Shown one piece after another: positions 1-5,990 of a stretch of 10,859 bases of DNA. The DNA is taken from assembly GCA_030619415.1 (NCBI GenBank), contig JAUXBM010000028.1:1-10859 (forward strand). The letters run 5' to 3'. The notes beneath the pieces were generated by a model that was given only the letters and a program-made list of their open reading frames with translations, ran no database searches and had not been told where the DNA came from. Every line of letters begins with the position of its first letter. Position 1 is the first letter of the stretch. The translations under genes were made by a program, and so were the position numbers. The stretch is from Chlorobiota bacterium (GTDB lineage: Bacteria > Bacteroidota > Bacteroidia > Bacteroidales > F082).

Positions 1-630
1 ATGGCTGATAAACAGCAGGCTCATACCATATTCATTTTTCAGGTCGTTCAATAAACGAATAATCTCTTTTTGAACCGTTACATCCAACGCAGTTGTTGGC
101 TCGTCTGCAATTAATAGATCCGGTTTATTCGCGACTGCCATGGCAATCATCACCCGCTGCATCTGGCCTCCGGAAATCTGGTGAGGATAAGAACGATAAA
201 TTGATTCAGGGCGAGGAAGCCTGACTTTGTTAAAAAGATCCATCACCTTTTTGCGGGCTGTTTTTGCATTCACCTTCTGGTGCAAACGAATACTTTCAGC
301 TACCTGTGTGCCACACCTCAACACCGGGTTGAGCGCTGTCATTGGCTCCTGGAAAATCATTGAAATTTTATTACCCCTGAAAGTACGCATGGTTCTAAAG
401 TCGCTCTTTAACAAATTTGTTTCGTTGAATAAAATTTTTCCAGAGGTAATTGTTGCCTGTTCCGGTAGTAACTGCATAACAGACAAAGCTGTTATTGACT
501 TACCGGAGCCAGACTCGCCAACCAAACCAAGAGACTGTCCTTTTTTAAGATGCAAAGAAACCTTATCGACAGCAAGAACTTTGCGTGAGCCCGATCCAAA
601 TTCTACACTTAAATCTTCAATTCGAAGCAA
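1..630 (-). CDS. Peptide/nickel-type ABC transporter ATP-binding protein (OppD/DppD family), N-terminal part
   Basis: This is an ATPase subunit of an oligopeptide/dipeptide-type ABC importer, acting on the cytoplasmic face of the inner membrane. All the nucleotide-binding motifs are visible in order: Walker A GESGSGKS (residues 38-45), Q-loop Gln94 in [12 protein letters not shown], signature ISGGQMQR (152-159), Walker B LLIADE (172-177), D-loop TALD, and the H-loop His210, which is the last codon in the window. QEPMTALNP is typical of the Opp/Dpp family. I place the start at TTG 630 because an in-frame TAA lies at 667-669 and no ATG or GTG falls between; the resulting [11 protein letters not shown] matches the usual family start. 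The C-terminal part is outside the window. Bacteroidota homologues are often two ATPase domains fused, so whether this is a single or double cassette cannot be told here. It is divergent from the P460 lipoprotein gene. Confidence 0.95.
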   Translation of the reverse strand, partial: MLRIEDLSVEFGSGSRKVLAVDKVSLHLKKGQSLGLVGESGSGKSITALSVMQLLPEQATITSGKILFNETNLLKSDFRTMRTFRGNKISMIFQEPMTALNPVLRCGTQVAESIRLHQKVNAKTARKKVMDLFNKVRLPRPESIYRSYPHQISGGQMQRVMIAMAVANKPDLLIADEPTTALDVTVQKEIIRLLNDLKNEYGMSLLFISH

Positions 631-757
631 TTTATTTTCCCATTTGTATCTTTCAAAAGTAACTATTTAACAGATCATTTCAATCGCCTTCGAACCTTTT
701 GGGCTTTTAGCTTGTTACAATTAATCGATGCAATTAAAAATTTAACAATTCATTAAC

Positions 758-800
758 AAAAATGTTAAATAAATGCTAAAAAATGAATTTTAACATTTTT
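758..800. repeat. 12-bp perfect inverted repeat in divergent intergenic spacer
   Basis: AAAAATGTTAAA at 758-769 is repeated as its exact reverse complement, TTTAACATTTTT, at 789-800, with a 19-base spacer. It lies between the divergent ABC ATPase and P460 lipoprotein genes, just upstream of the likely P460 promoter box. A terminator is not expected between divergent genes, so an operator or an AT-rich cruciform is more likely. AT-rich DNA does produce such repeats by chance, so the function is a guess. Confidence 0.45.
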
Positions 801-816
801 ACTGTAAGGACATGAA

Positions 817-824
817 TAAGTTTG
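817..824 (+). promoter_or_regulatory. Candidate -7 promoter box for the P460 lipoprotein gene
   Basis: TAAGTTTG matches the Bacteroidota -7 consensus TAnnTTTG exactly and ends 37 bases before the ATG at 862. No clear -33 TTTG element is visible upstream. The same box and spacing recur before other genes in this window, which raises its credibility. Confidence 0.45.
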
Positions 825-861
825 CGTCTAAAGATGATTATAAACCAATTCATCAAACAAA

Positions 862-1875
862 ATGAACAAATATTTATTTAGCACTATTTTAATTTTTAGC
901 GGACTTATGTTATTCATATCGTCCTGTACAAACAATGAAGACACACCCGACCCAACTTACGAGCTAACTCAAGCTGAGTTGAATAAATCGACGGACGTTG
1001 AAGAGTTAGACGTCACAGGCAAAAAATATGGCGAATCCGTGAGCATACCTCATAACGGATCACCCAATCCTCCTGAATCGACTTACCGGGATATCTACTC
1101 AAACGCTTCTTCCAAAGCCGGTGATTATCCAACAGGCACCATCTTTACCAAAAGAACACTTGTTAAGAATGCAGACGGAAGCAAAGGTGATTTACTGGTG
1201 ACTTTTGCCATGGTTAAACATGAAGTCGGCTATTACCCCGATGGTGGTGATTTTGAATATGTCGTGATGCCGAACGATGGGTCAAATGATTACGGCAGTA
1301 ATCCCAATGGTATGCTTCCACCTGAGAGCGCAACGGAAATGCGGGGGAAACTGGCAAACTGTGCCGGATGCCATTCAAATACCCCTTCATTCATTTTCGC
1401 TCGCGATGGGGTTCCGGCCTTTAAAGCAACACAAACCGATTTGGATAAGGCAACCAATGCGGAAGATTTAAATGTAACCGGAACAAAGTATGGAGAAGAC
1501 GTAAGCATTCCGCACAATGGGATGCCAATTTCCCCTGACTCAACTTTCAGGGATATTTATTCAAACCTTTTGCCCCAGGAAAATATTAACGTCGGTACGA
1601 TAGTCACGAAAAGTACATTTATGAAACATGCCGATGGATCAAAAGGAGCTTTACAGGTAACGTTTGCAATGATAAAACGAGAACCAGGTTATTTCCCGAC
1701 CGGTGGCGATTTTGAATATGTCATGATGCCAAATGATGGATCCAATGATTATGAAGCACATCCAAATGGCATGTTGCCACCTGAGAGTGCAACCGAAATG
1801 CGTGGCCAACTGGGTAATTGCGCATCTTGTCATGCGAAAGCAGGTTCCAGTTATCTGTTTGTACGCGACAATTAA
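862..1875 (+). CDS. Tandem-domain (di-heme) cytochrome P460-type lipoprotein
   Basis: A 337-residue lipoprotein with two cytochrome P460-like domains. The signal peptide ends in FISSC with lipidation Cys22, and the following TNNED is acidic, as in Bacteroidota lipoproteins sent to the cell surface. The domains span about residues 45-185 and 199-337. Each ends in a c-type heme site: CAGCH (167-171) and CASCH (320-324). Recalling the Nitrosomonas europaea P460 sequence, GTVTVK with cross-linked Lys70 aligns with GTIFTK (Lys97) and GTIVTK (Lys250), and Arg44 aligns with Arg76 and Arg230. P460 proteins oxidise hydroxylamine; the related cytochromes c'-beta bind NO. Activity here is inferred, and a c'-beta-like role remains possible. 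The family normally has one domain of roughly 170-200 residues, so the duplication is unusual. It appears monocistronic, with its own promoter box and terminator. Confidence 0.88.
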   Translation: MNKYLFSTILIFSGLMLFISSCTNNEDTPDPTYELTQAELNKSTDVEELDVTGKKYGESVSIPHNGSPNPPESTYRDIYSNASSKAGDYPTGTIFTKRTLVKNADGSKGDLLVTFAMVKHEVGYYPDGGDFEYVVMPNDGSNDYGSNPNGMLPPESATEMRGKLANCAGCHSNTPSFIFARDGVPAFKATQTDLDKATNAEDLNVTGTKYGEDVSIPHNGMPISPDSTFRDIYSNLLPQENINVGTIVTKSTFMKHADGSKGALQVTFAMIKREPGYFPTGGDFEYVMMPNDGSNDYEAHPNGMLPPESATEMRGQLGNCASCHAKAGSSYLFVRDN

Positions 1876-1905
1876 AACTTTTTCATAGTGTGTTTGTTTG
1901 GGTTT

Positions 1906-1942
1906 GACGGTCGGCATTTCTTTGCCGGCCGTCTACATTTTA
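1906..1942 (+). terminator. Rho-independent-type terminator after the P460 lipoprotein gene
   Basis: GACGGTCGGCA (1906-1916) pairs with TGCCGGCCGTC (1923-1933) around a 6-base loop, an 11-bp GC-rich stem with one G-U pair, followed by the modest T-rich stretch TACATTTTA. It starts 30 bases after the stop codon of the P460 gene, where a terminator is expected. Confidence 0.75.
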
Positions 1943-1950
1943 GGCCGTTT

Positions 1951-2175
1951 GAGACCTTTGCAAGGCGAAATATTTTGTTTCAGATTGAGACGAAATATTT
2001 TTATGGCCCACAGTTAACTTATGTTAATGAGGAGTCAGAAAAATATTTTAACGAAAAGATGGAACAAAAGATGAGTAATAATTTTAGTAGCTAATTTTAA
2101 TAGAAAAACTAAAATTCTTGATAGTACATTCTAATATTCAATGATTTAACAGGTAGATTACCTTGCAAGGGTCTC
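1951..2175. mobile_element. Candidate MITE-like non-coding element with terminal inverted repeats
   Basis: GAGACCTTTGCAAGG (1951-1965) and CCTTGCAAGGGTCTC (2161-2175) are inverted copies matching at 14 of 15 positions, bounding 225 bp. The interior is AT-rich with no convincing gene. It contains a long hairpin (1968-2000) and a perfect 9-bp inverted repeat, AATTTTAGT (2080-2088) with ACTAAAATT (2108-2116). This fits a miniature element derived from an insertion sequence, or a relic of one. No target-site duplication is evident in the flanks (CCGTTT on the left, CACATG on the right), and the parent transposase is not present. It fills most of the roughly 360-base gap between the P460 gene and comF. 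Confidence 0.42.
1968..2000 (+). repeat. Long hairpin with 3-base loop inside the MITE-like element
   Basis: Bases 1968-1982 can pair with 1986-2000 over 15 pairs, with loop GAT (1983-1985). Two of the pairs are G-U in plus-strand RNA, so the structure is stronger in plus-strand transcripts than in minus-strand ones. The stem is AT-rich and ends in a T run reaching 2002. It could be a second weak terminator behind the P460 terminator or a structural part of the element. Confidence 0.5.
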
Positions 2176-2193
2176 CACATGTGAAAAATTAAG

Positions 2194-2201
2194 TACCTTG
2201 G
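2194..2201 (+). promoter_or_regulatory. Candidate -7 promoter box for comF
   Basis: TACCTTGG matches TAnnTTTG at all but one fixed position and ends 34 bases before the ATG at 2236, the same spacing seen for the exact boxes in this window. It lies just outside the right end of the MITE-like element. No convincing -33 element was seen. Confidence 0.3.
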
Positions 2202-2235
2202 CTCAACAACCAATTCATCCATCACCTTGAGGAAT

Positions 2236-2934
2236 ATGCAATTGCCGATATGGCTAAACGATGTATTAAACCTGTTCTTCCCTCATATATGCCAGGCTTG
2301 TGGAAACGCCCTGGTAAGAAATGAAAAAACGATCTGCTTATCATGCCTCTTCAGATTACCAAAAACCGGTTTTCATTATCATGAGGATAACATGATTGCC
2401 CGCGTATTTTGGGGAAGGGTTGAACTTTTTTCAGCCACCTCTTATTTATTCTTTAACAAGGGCGGGTCGGTTCAGCATTTAATGCATTCGCTAAAATATA
2501 AAAGCCAGAAAGAAACCGGCGTGTACCTTGGAAAACTATTTGGAAAGGATTTATTAAAAAGTCCTTTGTTTAATACAATTGATCTGATTATTCCCGTCCC
2601 TTTACATCCCAAGAAATTTCATTTGCGTGGATTTAACCAAAGCGAGGTAATTGCATCTGGAATGGGTCATGTAATGGACATTCCGATTGAATGCAATAAG
2701 CTTATCCGGCTTGTAAACACGGCTTCACAAACCAGGAAATCGAGGTACAGTCGCTGGGAAAATGTTCGGAGTGCTTTTGGTGTAGAAAACCCTGAAGATA
2801 TTTCCGGTAAACACGTTTTACTGGTAGATGATGTACTGACAACCGGTGCAACGCTGGAAGCCTGTGCGGCAACATTGCTTGAAATTGAAGGTACAAGAGT
2901 CAGTGTAGCTACTTTAGCATATGCTCAGGGATAG
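2236..2934 (+). CDS. comF: ComF family protein (type I phosphoribosyltransferase-like)
   Basis: A 232-residue ComF-family protein, expected to be cytoplasmic. It has the N-terminal four-cysteine zinc-finger-like knuckle (Cys19, Cys22, Cys34, Cys37), the family motifs IIPVPLHPKKFHLRGFNQ (118-135) and TASQTRKSRYSRWENV (162-177), and the PRPP-binding loop VLLVDDVLTTGAT (194-206). Relatives take part in DNA uptake for transformation in several bacteria, although the exact reaction of this phosphoribosyltransferase fold is not settled. I chose ATG 2236 over TTG 2227 because it gives a normal start (MQLPIWLNDVLNLFFPHIC), and GAGG at 2229-2232 sits just upstream as a possible ribosome site, though at short spacing. 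The 3' end overlaps the convergent gene by 26 bp. No other competence gene is visible here. Confidence 0.93.
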   Translation: MQLPIWLNDVLNLFFPHICQACGNALVRNEKTICLSCLFRLPKTGFHYHEDNMIARVFWGRVELFSATSYLFFNKGGSVQHLMHSLKYKSQKETGVYLGKLFGKDLLKSPLFNTIDLIIPVPLHPKKFHLRGFNQSEVIASGMGHVMDIPIECNKLIRLVNTASQTRKSRYSRWENVRSAFGVENPEDISGKHVLLVDDVLTTGATLEACAATLLEIEGTRVSVATLAYAQG

Positions 2935-3559
2935 CGGGGATTGTATCTTCAGGACGACCCATCTGCATCATCAAATCATTGTACTTTTTGCGGTTTTTAA
3001 TCAGCTTGCGTTGCAATACGGCATTCCGGTTAAATAAATTATACAAGGCCTGAACCGGCCCCCCAAAACCACTTGGGGTAGTTGTCCGATACAACAACGC
3101 AGAACCGTTCCAATTCAAATAAAAATTGCTAAGGTCCAAAGGCTCCATACTGATGACGAGCTGTTTAAAAGTCTCATAATCATAAAAAGCACGAATGATA
3201 ATTTCATTAATCTGGACTGTGTCTTTTACCATAATCAATTCACAACTTCGGCTGTTCTCAACAATCGAATCATTTACAGTCAAAATGTATGGCCGGAATC
3301 CAACGGATGTAAAAAGAATTGAATCATTCTTGCTGGTAAACATAATAAACCTGCCATCATTATCACTAATCGTTCCCCAGCGGTTCAATTTGCTAATGGC
3401 ATGAGCCTGAGGTACCGGTAATAAACTGTCATTGGTCAGAATCCGGCCTTCAATAATTAACAGGCTGTCGGAAAAATCCTGTGCTTGCACTTTAACTACG
3501 AAGAAGAAGCAAAGAAATATAACCTTAACAATTAGATATTTAGAAAAACTTTCCTTCAA
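2909..3559 (-). CDS. Exported carboxypeptidase-regulatory-like domain protein
   Basis: A 216-residue secreted or periplasmic protein typical of Bacteroidota. A signal peptide covers residues 1-26, with likely cleavage after VQA. Residues about 34-125 form a carboxypeptidase D regulatory-like beta-sandwich: IIEGRILTNDSLLPVPQAHA, then GTISDNDGRF, then ILFTSVGFRPY, the order seen in the CarbopepD_reg_2 family. The C-terminal 90 residues include GGPVQALYNLFNRNAVLQRKL, a stretch I associate with stand-alone Bacteroidota proteins of this kind. No TonB-dependent receptor barrel follows, so it is not a SusC-type protein. Its function is unknown. The 3' end overlaps comF by 26 bp on the opposite strand, and upstream it diverges from the T9SS cargo gene. 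TATATTTA (3595-3588, minus) resembles a -7 box, 29 bases before the start. Confidence 0.85.
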   Translation of the reverse strand: MKESFSKYLIVKVIFLCFFFVVKVQAQDFSDSLLIIEGRILTNDSLLPVPQAHAISKLNRWGTISDNDGRFIMFTSKNDSILFTSVGFRPYILTVNDSIVENSRSCELIMVKDTVQINEIIIRAFYDYETFKQLVISMEPLDLSNFYLNWNGSALLYRTTTPSGFGGPVQALYNLFNRNAVLQRKLIKNRKKYNDLMMQMGRPEDTIPAIPEHMLK

Positions 3560-3658
3560 CTATGAATCCTTAACCAACGTAAAACTTTAAATATATACTC
3601 TATATTAGCAACAAAATGATAAAATTGCACAATACTTACTCTCAAAAAAGTTAAAAAT

Positions 3659-4564
3659 ATGAAAAAGATTTATCTGTTAATTTATTTATTAATCCCCACT
3701 TCTTTCATCATTGCACAGGAATTACCGAACGCCGGACTCGAATCGTGGGAAACTATCGGTGCTTACGAAGAACCTGTAGATTGGAATACACCAAACCCTT
3801 TTACTTCCCTTCTTGGAATGGTTGCTGTTTCAAAAAGTGATAATGCTGCCGAAGGTCAGTTTTCGGCAAGACTTGAAAGCATTTTAATCGAGTTAGGCCC
3901 CTTGCAATATAAAGTCCCCGGTTTAATAACTTATGCAAACTTCAATGTTGATATTACTTCCGGTGATTTTACATTTGGAGGAGGTGTTTATATGCCTTTT
4001 GATGTATTTAACTTATTTGGAAAATATAAATACAGTCCTGCTGAAAATGATTCTGCAACTGTTTTATTCTACAGTTATGCTCATCCTGAAGGTGGGGAAA
4101 TAGATACCATTGGTATAGGGTATGGGTTTCTTCATGCTGATGTCGAATGGTCAGATTTCTCCTTTCCAATGATTATGCTCAATGACCACACACCAGATAG
4201 TTTTAATGTATTGCTGATGTCGACAGCAACATTCGAATTAGACAATATACCGGTTGGATCGGTATTGTATGTTGATGACTTATCCATCGAAACTTCAGTA
4301 GGTCTGTTCAATCTTCCTGGTAAGAAAACAACTCTTTCTGCCTATCCCAATCCAGCCACTGATTTCATCAATTTTAATGCGCCCGAAACCAACAACTACC
4401 GCATTTTACGTATATTCGATTTAGCTGGAAAGGAAGTAAAAAATGTAGCATTTTCAGGACGATCAATCAGACTCAATTTATCTGGTTTTCCCGAAGGTAT
4501 CTATTCATATGTTTTACAGCAGGAGAACACATTGCTCAATAGCGGATCCTTTGTTAAAAATTAA
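3659..4564 (+). CDS. Secreted protein with T9SS type A C-terminal sorting domain
   Basis: A 301-residue protein predicted to be exported by Sec and then placed on or released from the cell surface by the type IX system. The signal peptide is residues 1-19 (SFIIA, then QELPN). The mature N-terminal region (about 20-212) opens with PNAGLESWETIG and ends with VLYVDDLSIE, a pattern of jelly-roll/PCMD-like domains (putative carbohydrate metabolism domain) in Bacteroidota; this assignment is tentative. The sorting domain (about 226-301) is clear: SAYPNPATDFINF, RIFDLAGKEV, LNLSGFPEGIYSYVL and the short basic end FVKN. It lies 37 bases upstream of an outer-membrane barrel gene on the same strand, so the two may be co-transcribed. 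TAAAATTG (3620-3627) is a weak -7-like box 31 bases before the start. The substrate is unknown. Confidence 0.85.
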   Translation: MKKIYLLIYLLIPTSFIIAQELPNAGLESWETIGAYEEPVDWNTPNPFTSLLGMVAVSKSDNAAEGQFSARLESILIELGPLQYKVPGLITYANFNVDITSGDFTFGGGVYMPFDVFNLFGKYKYSPAENDSATVLFYSYAHPEGGEIDTIGIGYGFLHADVEWSDFSFPMIMLNDHTPDSFNVLLMSTATFELDNIPVGSVLYVDDLSIETSVGLFNLPGKKTTLSAYPNPATDFINFNAPETNNYRILRIFDLAGKEVKNVAFSGRSIRLNLSGFPEGIYSYVLQQENTLLNSGSFVKN

Positions 4565-4601
4565 TTTGTCATCGCTCATTTATTAACCAATACTCCACAC
4601 A

Positions 4602-5990
4602 ATGAATCAAAATTTCCTGAAGTATTTTTTGATTTTATTATTTGCCTGTTTCATCACTATTTCTTTTCACGGACAAACTGAAGAGGGTATTGAAACCGTA
4701 GAGGAAGCCATTGAAGAAGGCACAAAACAGGAAAAAGTAAAAACAGGCAAAAACTGGATGGGGTTGCCAGCCATTTCGTACGACTCTGATTTGGGTTTTC
4801 AGTTTGGTGCCCTGGCTACGCTTACAATCTACGGCGATGGAAGTCGATATCCCCGTTACGATTCAAAGTTTTATCTTGAAGCTTCATGGTTTACCAAAGG
4901 AAGTGGAATATTCAGGTTTTATTACGATTCTGAGACATTGATCAAAGGAGTACGAACCTTTCTGGATGTCAGTTATATACCTGACCAGACTTATCATTTT
5001 TATGGGTATAATGGTTACGAATCCGTTTTTAACGAATCGTGGGCCGACGAAGATAGTGATACCTATAAAACCCGGTTATATTACCGCCACAAGCGCGAGC
5101 TATTCAGGTTTAAACTTGATTTTCAAGGGAACATCATTGAGCCAAAATTCAGGTGGCTTGCCGGGCTAGATTTCTACAGTATTGCCAATTCCACCATCAA
5201 CCGCAGCAAATTTAATATCGACGATTCTGTTGCCACATTATACGATCAATACAAAAACTGGAATATTATACCGGAATCGGAATGGAGTGGAGGCCGTTTC
5301 ACCGTATTTAAACTCGGATTGGTGTTTGATACCCGCGATAATGAACCCAACCCATGGCGTGGTGTTTGGACCGAAATTATCCTGGCTTCAGCACCTAAGT
5401 TTACCTCCGACATGGATCGTGGATTTCTTAAACTGGCCATTACGCACAGGCAATATTTCACCCTTGTTAAACAGCATCTGACCTTTGCCTACCGTCTTGC
5501 TTTTCAGTCAACAATAGCAGGTTATACCCCTACTTATGCCCAGGGTTTAATGTATTACTCAGTGATGGTTGGCGCTTATAATGAAGGCCTCGGTGGCCAA
5601 AGAACAATACGCGGAGTACGTCGGAACAGGGTAGTTGGCGATGGATGGGTACTGGGCAACTTAGAATTTCGTTACCGGTTTATCAGTTTTCAGTTAATAA
5701 AGCAAAACTGGTACCTGGCCCTTAGTGTGAATTTCGATTCGGGAAGGGTTATCAAATTTATTGAAGTGAAGGATATTGTTGAAAATCCTACCGATCCAAT
5801 TGAATATCCACCGGGGGAATCAGAAAGCGATTATTTCAACTTTGGTGGTGAAGGTTTTCACAATGCGGTTGGCGCCGGTTTTTATGCAGTGATGAATCAG
5901 AATTTTGTTATCGCCTTTAATTACGGAAAACCACTGGATAAGCAGGATGGCAATACAGGATTTTATGTTGGCCTGAACTATATATTTTAA
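4602..5990 (+). CDS. BamA/TamA-type (bacterial surface antigen) outer-membrane beta-barrel protein without POTRA domains
   Basis: A 462-residue predicted outer-membrane barrel. After a signal peptide (about residues 1-24) and a short acidic stretch (26-50), a conserved Bacteroidota segment begins at GLPAISYDSDLGFQFGA (54-70), resembling the DUF5982 family as I recall it. The second half carries hallmarks of the bacterial surface antigen (Omp85) barrel: DTRDNEPNPWRG (243-254), GLGGQRTIRGVRRN (329-342) with IRG 336-338 at the place of the loop-6 VRGF motif, alternating aromatic strands, and a C-terminal phenylalanine. No POTRA repeats are present, so it is unlikely to be BamA itself. A transport or assembly role is inferred only from the barrel. 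It may be co-transcribed with the preceding T9SS cargo gene. Its stop codon directly abuts that of the convergent gene. Confidence 0.85.
   Translation: MNQNFLKYFLILLFACFITISFHGQTEEGIETVEEAIEEGTKQEKVKTGKNWMGLPAISYDSDLGFQFGALATLTIYGDGSRYPRYDSKFYLEASWFTKGSGIFRFYYDSETLIKGVRTFLDVSYIPDQTYHFYGYNGYESVFNESWADEDSDTYKTRLYYRHKRELFRFKLDFQGNIIEPKFRWLAGLDFYSIANSTINRSKFNIDDSVATLYDQYKNWNIIPESEWSGGRFTVFKLGLVFDTRDNEPNPWRGVWTEIILASAPKFTSDMDRGFLKLAITHRQYFTLVKQHLTFAYRLAFQSTIAGYTPTYAQGLMYYSVMVGAYNEGLGGQRTIRGVRRNRVVGDGWVLGNLEFRYRFISFQLIKQNWYLALSVNFDSGRVIKFIEVKDIVENPTDPIEYPPGESESDYFNFGGEGFHNAVGAGFYAVMNQNFVIAFNYGKPLDKQDGNTGFYVGLNYIF

Noticed and set aside
227..670. Plus-strand ORF of 147 codons
   Set aside because: It lies antisense to the ABC ATPase, whose motifs are unmistakable; the translated product shows no family features.
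1888..2094. Plus-strand ORF of 68 codons after the P460 gene
   Set aside because: It runs through the terminator hairpin and the left end of the MITE-like element, has no credible start signal, and its product has no recognisable motif.
862..2094. A wider nitrogen-oxide or hydroxylamine gene cluster around the P460 gene
   Set aside because: No hydroxylamine, nitrite or nitric oxide reductase gene and no cytochrome partner is found on either side; neighbours are unrelated and the gene has its own terminator.
2227..2235. TTG start for comF three codons upstream
   Set aside because: ATG 2236 gives the normal family N terminus and has a possible ribosome site just upstream that overlaps the TTG region.
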